Counted from the stretch's first letter, positions 33,518 through 42,295 are shown. The stretch: 64,000 nucleotides of DNA from Gemmatimonadota bacterium (GCA_018672475.1 JABHFS010000004.1:1-64000); one strand, 5' to 3'. A program made the numbers and translations. Notes: generated from the letters alone by a model not told the origin.

Positions 33518-34401
33518 CGCCGCTGCCCTTCAGCCCAGGCCTTGAGCGGAATATCTTCATCCTGGGGCCGCCAGTAACGCGAGACCGGATGCATCTCCGG
33601 ATCGTCACCGGTGTAATTGTCCTTACCCGTGCCCAACTCGCCCAAAAGCTGCAACTGGATGGGCGTGCATCCTGCAAGCACCTCGGGCCGCTGGTGGTCA
33701 AAATCTGAAGAGCGCATCCAACGGTGATGATAACCATAATAGAGACATTTGCGCGCATCGCCCGCCAGGTTCGGCGTCAGGCAGTGCCAGAGTGCGGTGC
33801 GCCACACCAACGCGGTACCGGGTTTGACATTGACCTCGACGACCCGCTCGGGGTCCACGCCCTTTTCCCGCTGTCCGTCGAGCCAAGGGCTGGTGCGGTG
33901 GCTACCCTTCACCACACAAATCGCGCCACTATTGTGCGCAGTGAGATCGGTCAGGTAATACCCGACCTTCATCTCCATAAAAGGCAAGACACCATCGACT
34001 TCCGGCCAGCCGAAATTCGGCCCGTCCGCATGCCAAGGGAAAAAGCTCTCCGGCGAGCCAAGCGCTTTCTCGCCGTGCTCCTGCTCCATTGGTGGCCGCA
34101 CATCTAGATGCGAGGTGCGCAATTGTATATTGAACCCCATCAGGTCCACCACCAGCGGCAAGATTCGCGGATGTTCCATCACCTCCTTCAACAGCGGGTC
34201 GGCCGCAACGATATTGCGCATCTGCAACGTTTCGTGCGGCCCGAACGCGCGCGCTGCGGCGAAGCGAGCATAAAACACGTCGACTACGACCAATAGCGCC
34301 GCAACCTCATCGAGCGTTAGCGCATCTTCAACAAGAAAAAAACCGTCCTCGTCAAACTGCCGTCTCTGTTGCACTGTCAGTCCCAAGGTCTCGTCGGACA
34401 A
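33514..34401 (-). CDS. PhyH-like Fe(II)/2-oxoglutarate oxygenase 3, first gene of the operon
   Basis: I prefer a TTG start at 34401 with GGGGG about 8 nt upstream: homology begins only there (SDETLGLTVQQRRQFDEDGF). The frame upstream to 34617 adds 72 residues unlike PhyH. Length is then 295. Iron ligands: FFPWHADGPN (His-x-Asp) and RTALWHCLTP (His); ARKCLYYGYHHRW near the cosubstrate site. It is a paralogue of PhyH 2 (shared CTPIQLQLLGE-type segment). It heads the five-gene operon PhyH 3 - ChbG - PhyH 2 - Ldh2 - M14. Confidence 0.86.
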   Translation of the reverse strand: MSDETLGLTVQQRRQFDEDGFFLVEDALTLDEVAALLVVVDVFYARFAAARAFGPHETLQMRNIVAADPLLKEVMEHPRILPLVVDLMGFNIQLRTSHLDVRPPMEQEHGEKALGSPESFFPWHADGPNFGWPEVDGVLPFMEMKVGYYLTDLTAHNSGAICVVKGSHRTSPWLDGQREKGVDPERVVEVNVKPGTALVWRTALWHCLTPNLAGDARKCLYYGYHHRWMRSSDFDHQRPEVLAGCTPIQLQLLGELGTGKDNYTGDDPEMHPVSRYWRPQDEDIPLKAWAEGQRR

Positions 34402-34690
34402 TGTGTATACCCCCGTAAAACGAAATGCATAAATAACCGCGTTGCCCAGCGCAAAACACAACCGCACCGGTGGACCGGCCACTGCGGACAAATCCGCATT
34501 TGAGTTCCAGCGCACCGGCCGATCGATTTCGTCCTGGATCGGCGCCGAATTAGCCCAAGATTTAACAAATCTGGAGGTTATGGGCAAAACCATCGATGCA
34601 GAAGAATAAAATGCCATTTGTTATCTACGTGTTCGGCATCCATATTTACGCCAAACGCCTTCACCAATCCTCCCCCCATAGGCAACAAAT

Positions 34691-35662
34691 ATGAGCCAAG
34701 CGAACTATAAATGGACGCAACTCACCGACGCGGCCCCCTTTGCCCCGCGCGACGGGGCCGGCGCGTTGGTCTACAACGACAGAATATGGATCCTCGGCGG
34801 CTGGAACCCCGACGATACGACCTACTTCCCCCGCGTCTGCAACAACGAGGTCTGGTCTTCGGCCGATGGGGTCGAATGGACACTCGACAAAGACAACACC
34901 TATACCAACCGCTACGACCCCGCCACCGATTGGGAAGGGCGCCACACCGCCGGTTACGCCGTTTATAAGGATCGCATGTGGATCGTCGGCGGCGACTGCA
35001 ACCAAGGCCACTACCAATCAGATGTCTGGTCTTCGGCCAATGGGGTCAAATGGGACCTTATCAATAACGAAGTCCCCTGGGCACAGCGCGTATTGCACTA
35101 CACCTTCGTTTTTCAGGACAAAATCTGGATCCTCGGCGGCCAAACCCTGCCGCAATTCGCCCCGGCCGAACAACACTACTACAACGACGTCTGGAACACC
35201 GAAGACGGCGTAGAATGGCAACGGCTCGAATCGGCCGAGCCGCGTTGGACACCGCGCGGCATGATCGGCGGCAGCGCAATCTTCAACGACCGTGTCTGGA
35301 TCCTCGGCGGCGGCACCTACGATACGCCGGACAAACCCGATCGTATCTACTACCGCGACATCTGGAGTTCCGCCGACGGCGTGCACTGGCAATGCCACAA
35401 CGAGCAGGCGCCCTGGCCGCCGCGCGACTACCACGAAGTAGCGGTCTTCGACGATAAGCTGTGGGTCTTGGAGGGGCACAACGGCACCGACAACCTCAAC
35501 GATGTCTGGTATTCGCCCGACGGCGAGACCTGGCACGAGTTACCCGACGTGCCATGGGCACCTCGACACGCCGCCAGCGTCTGCATCTATCAAGACGCTC
35601 TGTGGGTCATCGCCGGAAATAATATGGAAAGCGATGTTTGGAAGCTCGAGCGTATCGACTAA
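34691..35662 (+). CDS. Kelch-like beta-propeller protein
   Basis: 323 residues made of about six repeats with the pattern ...(R/D)(I/M)WI(L/V)GG...N(D/E)VWSSADG(V/K)EW..., for example RIWILGGWNPDDTTYFPRV and DRMWIVGGDCNQGHYQSDVW. The VYNDRIWILGG and DVWYSPDGETW blades are kelch/galactose-oxidase-type. No signal peptide or catalytic residues are apparent. It is transcribed divergently from the PhyH 3 operon with about 290 bp between them. The function is unknown; such propellers often bind carbohydrates or serve as mutarotase-like lyases. Confidence 0.82.
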   Translation: MSQANYKWTQLTDAAPFAPRDGAGALVYNDRIWILGGWNPDDTTYFPRVCNNEVWSSADGVEWTLDKDNTYTNRYDPATDWEGRHTAGYAVYKDRMWIVGGDCNQGHYQSDVWSSANGVKWDLINNEVPWAQRVLHYTFVFQDKIWILGGQTLPQFAPAEQHYYNDVWNTEDGVEWQRLESAEPRWTPRGMIGGSAIFNDRVWILGGGTYDTPDKPDRIYYRDIWSSADGVHWQCHNEQAPWPPRDYHEVAVFDDKLWVLEGHNGTDNLNDVWYSPDGETWHELPDVPWAPRHAASVCIYQDALWVIAGNNMESDVWKLERID

Positions 35663-35931
35663 CGCGCGTATCTGATGGCGAGAACGGAAACGACACCTCG
35701 AAGCATAAAAGGATAGCCTGAAATGCCTATGAGATGATGGCGAGTGGTGCGATGCCGCAAGACACGAGCAAAGCAATCACCCCAACGCCGACAGCGCTTG
35801 CCAGATCGCGTTCAGCAAGGCGCGCCGCAACCCGCTAAAGGGGCCTCTCGTTGGACTTGCACATGCTGGTAGGGCCGCGCAAGTTCATCGCGTAAGTGAT
35901 TGTTGCTCTTCTCAACCATCTTCGCCCTAAA

Positions 35932-35965
35932 AGAAAAACCGCATCGAGTTTTCCTTCGAATGCGG
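35932..35965 (-). terminator. Terminator of the six-gene minus-strand operon
   Basis: On the minus strand, CCGCATTCGA (35965-35956), loop, TCGATGCGG (35947-35939), then GTTTTTCTT. It is about 35 bp past the stop of the last Gfo/Idh/MocA gene. The rest of the 35663-35998 gap holds nothing I recognise. Confidence 0.7.
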
Positions 35966-35998
35966 CCCTTTCCAACAATATATCCTTAGCGTGGCAAA

Positions 35999-37117
35999 TC
36001 AAAAAATAGGCAAACGCCGCACCGTGCCTGGCACTATCGATTCGCCCCGATGCGCGCTCTCCACCGCCGCGAAACAGAGCGCCAAGCTTTCGAGATTCGC
36101 GCGGGCGCCGTTAAGCGGTTCACGACCCTCTTCGATCGCGCAAAGTAATTCGGCCATAGTCCCGTGGAAACCCTGTTCAAACCATGTTCCCACGAGCTTC
36201 GGCCGCGCCACACCTTCTGCCGTGTAAAGCACCACCTCCTGCGCCGTCAAGTCTACACCGTAGGCACCGATCGCCCCCTCGCTACCGACCAAATAGGTAC
36301 GGTCCTCCTGGCCCTGACGAGTGTTGCCATTGAAAAATATCGACGCTTGCGCGCTAGCGCATTCGATCACCGCCTGCGCCAGCAGCGGTGGCTTGGCCTC
36401 CTGCCCGGCAGAACGTCTAGCTGAGGCGTAAACTTTCTGCGGTTTCTCGTCGCGCAAAAGCGCGAGGGCCATATCAAACCAGTGCACCCCAAAATCGTAG
36501 AGCACCAAGTCTTCTACCTCGTCAAAGGCCGAACCGGCGATCCAGTTGTGGTCCCAGTGCACGGCGAATTGCACGCTCTGCACTTTGCCGACCAGTCCGG
36601 CCGCCACCGCCTGTCGCATATAGCTGAAATGCGGCGCCCAGCGGCCATTCTGGTTGACCGCCATTTTCACGCCCCGCGCATCGGCTCGCGCCACCAACGC
36701 CTCACCGACATCCAGGTCGACGACAAAGGGCTTCTGGCTCAGAATATGCTTTTCAGCGTCAATCGCCGCTGCAAGAATCGGCACCCGCTCTTCCGGGTGC
36801 GGCGTGATATCCACCACCTCGATATCATCGCGCGCGAGCAGATCGCGATAGTCCAGATAAATATCGGCCTCAGGATAAAATTCATCGCGCCGCCCCTCCG
36901 CCCTTGCACGGTTTCTGCTGCACAATGCCGCAACTTCATAACCGGCATTTTTATATGCCCGCAGGTGCATTTCGGATATGCCGCCGCAACCGATCAGACC
37001 TATTGCCGGGCGATAAGATTCCGGGTCGCGCGGTTGGTAGGGCAGGTCCGGGGCCGCGACCTCACCATCCACCCCACTTTTCCCCCGGCCGTAGCCGCTG
37101 TCTTGCTCGTCTGCCAT
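35999..37117 (-). CDS. Gfo/Idh/MocA-family oxidoreductase 1
   Basis: 372 residues. The NAD(P) site is AIGLIGCGGISEMHLRAYKN at about 38-57, preceded by an unusual 37-residue charged N-terminal extension. The family EKP-like motif is degenerate (KHILSQKPFVVD: Gln replaces Glu before Lys-Pro), and the C-terminal dimer/sheet domain has FGVHWFDMALALL with the catalytic His region. It begins 1 nt after the stop of oxidoreductase 2. Sugar or inositol dehydrogenases of this family work in opposite directions in pairs, which could apply here. Confidence 0.88.
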   Translation of the reverse strand: MADEQDSGYGRGKSGVDGEVAAPDLPYQPRDPESYRPAIGLIGCGGISEMHLRAYKNAGYEVAALCSRNRARAEGRRDEFYPEADIYLDYRDLLARDDIEVVDITPHPEERVPILAAAIDAEKHILSQKPFVVDLDVGEALVARADARGVKMAVNQNGRWAPHFSYMRQAVAAGLVGKVQSVQFAVHWDHNWIAGSAFDEVEDLVLYDFGVHWFDMALALLRDEKPQKVYASARRSAGQEAKPPLLAQAVIECASAQASIFFNGNTRQGQEDRTYLVGSEGAIGAYGVDLTAQEVVLYTAEGVARPKLVGTWFEQGFHGTMAELLCAIEEGREPLNGARANLESLALCFAAVESAHRGESIVPGTVRRLPIF

Positions 37118-37118
37118 C

Positions 37119-38195
37119 TTATTTGATTAAGGGTAGGGTGCATTTCTGTTCCGCGCTTTGCACCGCGGTATCGACGATCTGTTGGCCGATGCGGCACATA
37201 CCGAGCGAGAGCGGCCCCTCAATCGGCTGACCTTCTTCGATACAGTGGATCATATACTGGACCGGGTCCTGAAAAGGTGCCTGCAATACATCGACCGGCC
37301 TCACCTTACCTTCGGGATTCGCCCGCGTCTGCACGCGAATCGTCTCTTCGTAATCATAAGCGCTGATCGTGCCTTCGCGCCCGACGATAACAAAGCCGCA
37401 TTTGGGCTGCGGTTGCAAAGTCCACGGATCGGTGAAGGTGCCCCACCGCGTCTCGAATTTTGACAAGCCCTGCGCATAGCGCACCACGGTGATACTGTGC
37501 TCGTCCACTTCCAGCCCGCTCGGCTGGTCGACTGTGGCCGTCACTTCAATCGGCGCGCGACCGTCCATAAACCAGGTGCCCAAGGTCACGCCATAACCGA
37601 GATAATCCAGCAGAGAGCCGCCGCCCGAATCTCTCTTATAAAACCAACTCGCCGCCTTGCCCGCTTCGACATCTGCCGCCGTCTTCTCGACCTTATCGGC
37701 CACGTGCCACAACGGCCCGCGGTTGCCATCGTAATAATGCACCTCGAGCACTTCGCCGATCTCACCGTCTGTAATCAATCGCCTAGCGGTGCAATGCGGC
37801 GGATACCAGGCTAAAGGCCAGTTGATCACCAATAGCTTGCCCGTGCCCCGCATAGCCACCTGCATTCTGTCGGCTTCGTCGAGCGTGGCGGCAAAGGGTT
37901 TCTCCATAATGATGTGCACGCCGAAGGGCGCGATCTTCTCGGTCCACTCGCCGTGTTCGGCAGTCGCTGGGCACAACAAGACGATATCCGGCTCCGTCTT
38001 CTGCAAGCACTCGCGATAATCGCTAAAAACCCGGCCTGGTGGAATCGAAAAATTCTCGATCGCCGCCTGCATGTGTTCGGGTTGCTCATCGCAAAGACCG
38101 ACAATTTCGACATCCTCGTGCTCAAAAGCCATCCGCAAATTATCGCCCATATGCAGATGGTCGAAGTTGATCGCAGCGACTTTCCACTTGCTCAT
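37119..38195 (-). CDS. Gfo/Idh/MocA-family oxidoreductase 2
   Basis: 358 residues. The N-terminal Rossmann part is a variant (WKVAAINFDHLHMGDNLRMA) without a standard GxGxxG, but then IVGLCDEQPE and HIIMEKPFAATLDEAD show the family's EKP motif. The C-terminal domain contains GGGSLLDYLGYGVTLGTWF. The atypical dinucleotide loop may change cofactor preference. The ATG overlaps the end of the metallo-hydrolase gene by 4 bp (ATGA). Same operon as the ROK kinase and MetE-like genes. Confidence 0.87.
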   Translation of the reverse strand: MSKWKVAAINFDHLHMGDNLRMAFEHEDVEIVGLCDEQPEHMQAAIENFSIPPGRVFSDYRECLQKTEPDIVLLCPATAEHGEWTEKIAPFGVHIIMEKPFAATLDEADRMQVAMRGTGKLLVINWPLAWYPPHCTARRLITDGEIGEVLEVHYYDGNRGPLWHVADKVEKTAADVEAGKAASWFYKRDSGGGSLLDYLGYGVTLGTWFMDGRAPIEVTATVDQPSGLEVDEHSITVVRYAQGLSKFETRWGTFTDPWTLQPQPKCGFVIVGREGTISAYDYEETIRVQTRANPEGKVRPVDVLQAPFQDPVQYMIHCIEEGQPIEGPLSLGMCRIGQQIVDTAVQSAEQKCTLPLIK

Positions 38196-39046
38196 GACGC
38201 TAGCTCCTCGCTGCTCCAGCGTTCGCCGCAGTGCAGCACCCGACTACCTTGGCTGAGCCGCTCGCACTCTCGCGAAAATTCTTCCGGCGACGCAGTGTTG
38301 AATTCGAACATCTCATAGTGACAGGGAATGACCACACGGGCGCCGATCGCTTGCGCCAAATGCGCCGCTTCTTCGCCAAAAAGATTGCCCGCCACTCGCC
38401 TCTCCGGCGCGCGACCATTGATCGGCAATAGCGCGATATCGATCCCCAAGCCCGACAGCCGCTCTTCCATACCCTCGTAGAGCATCGTATCGCCGCTGTG
38501 GTATATCGTCCACTCGCCGCAACGGGCGACATACCCCATAAACTTGTGCCGCCCCTCGGCATCGGTCTCCAGTTCCTCGTGCGCCGCCGGCACACCCTCC
38601 ACCGCGAATCCTGCCGCCTCATAGTGGCCGCCATCGACCATGCCCACCAACCAGGCCGGATCACAAGCCAAGCGCTCGGCGGCAAAGGCGCGATTCGCCT
38701 CTGGTAGCAGCAATTGCATTTCGGGATTAGCCGCCATCAACGGCAAAAGCGTTTCGGCGTCGAGATGGTCGGTGTGATTGTGCGTCGAAGTAACCAGGTC
38801 TACACATTGCAACCGCGCTGTGTCGACGGCGATCTCTGTCATACGCACATGCGGCTTGTCCGTAGTAGCGTATTTGACCGTCAGCGAATCGCTGAGATAG
38901 GGGTCGAAGAGCAGGTGACGGCCCTGCCACTGCACCAGGAAACCGCTCTGCCCCAACCACCAAATCGACAAATCCCCACCATCCCGCCGCGATGCGATAT
39001 CATTTAATAATACCTGGTCTTTCTGCACCGCCTCGATCAAGGGCAC
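38192..39046 (-). CDS. Metallo-beta-lactamase-fold hydrolase (UlaG-like)
   Basis: I prefer a GTG start at 39046, with GGAGAA about 8 nt upstream; the longer frame to 39136 adds 30 residues lying inside the upstream gene. Length is about 284 residues. Landmarks: WWLGQSGFLVQWQGRHLLFD, then STHNHTDHLD (metal motif THxHxDH, here TSTHNHTDHLDAE), YHSGDTMLYEGM and IPCHYEMFEFN. This order is that of the L-ascorbate-6-phosphate lactonase (UlaG) group, which opens sugar lactones. It could hydrolyse the lactone made by a Gfo/Idh/MocA sugar dehydrogenase next door. Confidence 0.85.
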   Translation of the reverse strand: MPLIEAVQKDQVLLNDIASRRDGGDLSIWWLGQSGFLVQWQGRHLLFDPYLSDSLTVKYATTDKPHVRMTEIAVDTARLQCVDLVTSTHNHTDHLDAETLLPLMAANPEMQLLLPEANRAFAAERLACDPAWLVGMVDGGHYEAAGFAVEGVPAAHEELETDAEGRHKFMGYVARCGEWTIYHSGDTMLYEGMEERLSGLGIDIALLPINGRAPERRVAGNLFGEEAAHLAQAIGARVVIPCHYEMFEFNTASPEEFSRECERLSQGSRVLHCGERWSSEELAS

Positions 39047-40074
39047 CCGATCTTCTCCCGCACGACTTGCACCCCCGCGACCATATTCTCCAACTTGCGT
39101 TTCGCCGCCCAGCGCGCCGTCTGGCTCAGTCCGCAATCGGGCGCAAAAGAAAGCCGATCAGCCGGCGCGTGCTGCAAACACTGTTCGACCCTGGCGGCGA
39201 TGTCTGCGACCGTTTCGATATAGTAGCTCTTGACATCGATAATCCCCACCGCCACGTCGGTCTTCTCTGCGATCTTGCCGATCACCTCCAACTCGGCGTA
39301 TTCACGGCTGGCCATTTCGACATGGATCTCGTCAACGTTCATATCCATAAAGGCTGGGAACATCGGCGCGTAATGGCGCAGGCCCACCGCGTGCCCCTTG
39401 AAATTGCCAAAGCACAAATGTGTCGACAGATGACACTTGCCCGCGACCGATTCAACCGTGCGGTTGAAGATCTCGACAAAGCGTGCCGGGTCTTCGCGGT
39501 GCGCATAACAACTCATCGACGGCTCGTCGACCGTCAGCTCAGTACAGCCCGCTGCAACCAAGGCCTCTAGCTCTCTGCGCACCATCGGCAATAGCGCCTC
39601 GGTCACCGCCCAACGATCCCGATACTGATCATTGGGCAACAGCCGCCCGCTCAACGTATACGGCCCCGGCACACTGGCTTTGAGCGTCGGCCCGTCCGGC
39701 GCTAGCCTTTTGAGCCGCTCGAACTCCTCGACTGCGCCCAAGCCGCGCGAGGCCACCAATTCCCCAGTTATCTCGTGACGTCCGCGCTGGTCGTGCGCCG
39801 GCGGGCCAAAGCGCCTCGGCGGTGCCGATTCGAGATCGATACCCTCGATATAACCGTAGAACGAAAGATTGAAATCAAAACGCGTCTGCTCGCCGTCAGT
39901 AACCACGTCGAGCCCCGAGCGTACCTGGTCACCAAGTGCGGCGACGACCGCGTCGTCTTGCATCTCGGCGATATCGTCTGGGCCAAAGGCGTCTAAATGC
40001 GCCGAGGCGTGTTCGAGCCAACTCGGGAAGGGATAGGAACCAATAACAGTCGTGCGCAACGGTCGTTCTTTCAT
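39037..40074 (-). CDS. MetE-like methyltransferase-fold protein in a sugar-type operon
   Basis: 345 residues, C-terminal-domain-only MetE homologue opening TTVIGSYPFPSWLEHA. Zinc/thiol-site pieces: STHLCFGNFKGHA and FAPDCGLSQTARWAA; TVDEPSMSCYA holds the conserved acidic region. Such short forms transfer methyl groups from non-folate donors or act as demethylases. The ATG overlaps the ROK kinase stop by 4 bp, and its 3' end overlaps the GTG of the metallo-hydrolase. Presence in this operon suggests the substrate carries a methyl group on S or another heteroatom (inference). Confidence 0.85.
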   Translation of the reverse strand: MKERPLRTTVIGSYPFPSWLEHASAHLDAFGPDDIAEMQDDAVVAALGDQVRSGLDVVTDGEQTRFDFNLSFYGYIEGIDLESAPPRRFGPPAHDQRGRHEITGELVASRGLGAVEEFERLKRLAPDGPTLKASVPGPYTLSGRLLPNDQYRDRWAVTEALLPMVRRELEALVAAGCTELTVDEPSMSCYAHREDPARFVEIFNRTVESVAGKCHLSTHLCFGNFKGHAVGLRHYAPMFPAFMDMNVDEIHVEMASREYAELEVIGKIAEKTDVAVGIIDVKSYYIETVADIAARVEQCLQHAPADRLSFAPDCGLSQTARWAAKRKLENMVAGVQVVREKIGCP

Positions 40075-41051
40075 GATTTATCTCCATCCGTCTTTTCCCA
40101 AGCCAATGCCGCCGAACCCAAAACTCCCGCGTGATTGCGCAGTTTGGAAAGCACGACCGGCACGCCCTCGCCCACCGGGTGACGGAACAAATGTTCGTTA
40201 ACGTGTTGTTGCAATGGTGCGAGAAAATGCTCGGCCGCGTTTGTCGCTCCACCGCTCAAAATAATCCGCTCCGGCGCATAGACATGCGCCGCGCTCACCA
40301 GCAGCCAGCCCAGATTGCGGGTCCAGTGTTGCAACTCGTCGACACAGAGCCGGTCCTTGCGTGCGACGCCGCGGATCACCGCCTTGAAATCGATCGAATT
40401 AGCATCTTTGAAATACGCGTCGCTCAACACCGAGGGAATACCGCGCGAAAGCCCATCCCTGACTTGATTCGCCAGCGCCGTGGCCGAGCACATCATATCC
40501 GCGGTGCCACGCGCGTTGGTGATGCACAACCGGCCACCATTGGCCTGCATAACTATATGGCTCATCTGCGTCCCGAACTGCAGGTGCGGATCACGCAGAA
40601 TTTTACCGTCGAGCAAGACCCCAGAGCCGACCCCGGTACCCAGTGTAATCGACACCGCCCAGTCCTGGTCTTGCGCCAGGCCGTAATGGCGTTCGGCATA
40701 AATCGAGATCCGTCCGTCGTTGTCGGCTATAACCGGTACGCCAGTAGCCTTGGCCAACCGCTTAACAATCGGATAGCCTTCGAGCCCCTTGAGTTTGCCC
40801 GGCAAATACACCACACCGACCTCCGGGTCCACCGCACCGGGAAAACCCAGCCCGATCGCCTGCGGCTTGCCGCCCAATTTCTCGGATATTCTCGCGACCT
40901 CCCCCCTGAGCGTCTTGAGCAAGTTCCCCATGCCCAGCGCAAAACCCGACGGATTAATACCCGGCGCCATCATCTTGCCTCTTCGGGTCACCGCGCCGCT
41001 CTTGAGCCGGGTCCCGCCCACATCAAAACCGATCACATAATCCTTCATCAA
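40071..41051 (-). CDS. ROK-family sugar kinase-like protein
   Basis: 326 residues. ATP/sugar sites: YVIGFDVGGTRLKSGAV at 5-21, GLGFPGAVDPEVGVV, VIADNDGRISIYAE and ITLGTGVGSGVLLDG. The ROK zinc motif (C-x-CG-x2-GC-x-E) is degenerate: the segment reads GGRLCITNARGTADMMCSA, so at least two cysteines are missing and zinc binding is doubtful. DNDGR replaces the common DNDANA, but the catalytic Asp is kept. Glucose-, N-acetylmannosamine- or fructose-type substrates are all possible. Confidence 0.84.
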   Translation of the reverse strand: MMKDYVIGFDVGGTRLKSGAVTRRGKMMAPGINPSGFALGMGNLLKTLRGEVARISEKLGGKPQAIGLGFPGAVDPEVGVVYLPGKLKGLEGYPIVKRLAKATGVPVIADNDGRISIYAERHYGLAQDQDWAVSITLGTGVGSGVLLDGKILRDPHLQFGTQMSHIVMQANGGRLCITNARGTADMMCSATALANQVRDGLSRGIPSVLSDAYFKDANSIDFKAVIRGVARKDRLCVDELQHWTRNLGWLLVSAAHVYAPERIILSGGATNAAEHFLAPLQQHVNEHLFRHPVGEGVPVVLSKLRNHAGVLGSAALAWEKTDGDKS

Positions 41052-41064
41052 AGTGCTCCTCTCA

Positions 41065-41847
41065 TCAGCTCACACACCAACCCGCATCAACCGACACCAC
41101 ATCGCCAGTAATCGCCCGCGCCGCGTCTCCCAACAGAAAGACCGCCATGCCCGCCACGTCTTCGGCCGTCATCATCGCCGCCAAAGGCTGCTTTTTTCGC
41201 ATAAACGCCATAATCTCCGCGTCCTCTCCCGCCCGCTTGCTCATCGGCGTCTCGACCAAAGCCGGCGCGATCGCATTGACACGTATCTTATGCGGCGCGT
41301 AATAGGCCGCCGCCGCCTTGCTCATCGATACGATCGCCCCCTTGCTCGCCGCATAGGCATGTGCAGAAAAAAAATTGCGCTCCGGCGAAAAAGCCAACAC
41401 ACTCGCCATATTGAGTATCGCCCCGCGTATCCCTTTGGCGTTTTCCTCTTGCTCCATCATTTGGCCCAGCACGGCGCGACACATCAGGAACATGCTCTTC
41501 AGATTCGCGTCCAATGTCGTATCCCACCCCTCCTCCGTGCACTCGTGCAACGGCCCGTCGCCGAATTTTCGCCCGCTGATCCCCGCGACATTAAACAGTC
41601 CGTCGATCCGTCCCCACTGCTCGACACACGCTCCCACCGCCGCCGCGACTTCTTCACCCTTCGTCAAATCCGCCGCCCTATAGCCCCCGCTTTCCCCCAG
41701 CTTATCCGCTAAGCCCCGGCAATTCTCCTCCGTCCGCGATACGACAAAGACCCGCGCGCCCTCCTCCACCGCCTGCAACGCCGTAGCCTCCGCAATACCA
41801 GTGGACCCAGTAATCAAACAAACCTTATGCTCCAGATTACCCGCCAT
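41065..41847 (-). CDS. Short-chain dehydrogenase/reductase
   Basis: The likely start is the ATG at 41847 (MAGNLEHKVCLITGST) with GGGGG upstream; the longer frame to 41985 overlaps a short pentapeptide-type gene. 260 residues. The cofactor motif is ITGSTGIAEATAL, with Ala in place of the third Gly of TGxxxGxG. The active site is NMASVL (Ser) and HAYAASKGA (Tyr-x3-Lys), ending ITGDVVSVDAGW as usual. It is 13 bp upstream of the ROK kinase and probably starts the operon. Confidence 0.87.
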   Translation of the reverse strand: MAGNLEHKVCLITGSTGIAEATALQAVEEGARVFVVSRTEENCRGLADKLGESGGYRAADLTKGEEVAAAVGACVEQWGRIDGLFNVAGISGRKFGDGPLHECTEEGWDTTLDANLKSMFLMCRAVLGQMMEQEENAKGIRGAILNMASVLAFSPERNFFSAHAYAASKGAIVSMSKAAAAYYAPHKIRVNAIAPALVETPMSKRAGEDAEIMAFMRKKQPLAAMMTAEDVAGMAVFLLGDAARAITGDVVSVDAGWCVS

Positions 41848-42028
41848 TGCATCCCCCGATCGTCCCTTGCGCACACTTACTGCCGTCGGTGCAAGTAGCA
41901 TCAGAGAAATCCACAGCGCCAAGGTCGGCCCTGTGCAGAGCCGGCATAACATGCGCATTATCCTCCCGCCAACGATTCCAAACATCGGTCTCGTCGTGCA
42001 GGTTTTTCAGGTGTCCATCATTGACCAT
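41837..42028 (-). CDS. Short pentapeptide-type protein or truncated remnant
   Basis: 63 residues: MVNDGHLKNLHDETDVWNRW, then REDNAHVMPALHRADLGAVD, FSDATCTDG. The (W)N-x-WR-E-x-N...P-x-L-x-x-ADL pattern is the standard lead-in of bacterial pentapeptide-repeat proteins, but only two or three repeats follow before a Gly-rich end. AGGATGACAA precedes the ATG. Its end overlaps the SDR start by 11 bp. It is either a truncated pentapeptide gene or a tiny functional leader cistron. Confidence 0.45.
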   Translation of the reverse strand: MVNDGHLKNLHDETDVWNRWREDNAHVMPALHRADLGAVDFSDATCTDGSKCAQGTIGGCNGG

Positions 42029-42132
42029 TTGTCATCCTATCGAGACCAGACAAACCACTATCTTCCTTTCTTAGCCGGCGGAAAATTATCACGAAATATT
42101 TTCCCCACTATTCCACCCCATAAGTTGGCCAA

Positions 42133-42290
42133 GGCGTCGAGGGGGGTGAGCCGCAAGATCTTTTTCTGGGCAGCGAGGGAAAAAGGGCTTGGTCGGGCTG
42201 TGCGGTGGGAATGGGCGCGAAGGCGCCCCGAGGGGCGACGGCCCGGGAGACTGAAAAAACGGCAGACTCACCTCCCGACGCCGACCCCAC
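42133..42290. repeat. Structured intergenic repeat, copy C
   Basis: Outer stem GGCGTCG (42133-42139) with CGACGCC (42276-42282), extended by GGGGTGAG with CTCACCTC; inner TTTTTC (42161-42166) with GAAAAA (42253-42258). The core AAAAGGGCTTGGT (42181-42193) leads to hairpin GGGCGC-GAAG-GCGCCC (42213-42228), spacer CGAG and hairpin GGGC-GACG-GCCC (42233-42244). The same order occurs in copy B, where the first hairpin is GGTCGC/GCGACC: its third pair changes from G-C to T-A on both sides. It lies directly before the SIS gene's stop. Confidence 0.75.
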
Positions 42291-42295
42291 CTCAC

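Noticed and set aside
34402-34617. 72-residue N-terminal extension of PhyH 3
   Set aside because: Not PhyH-like; a TTG with a good Shine-Dalgarno sequence lies at the point where homology begins.
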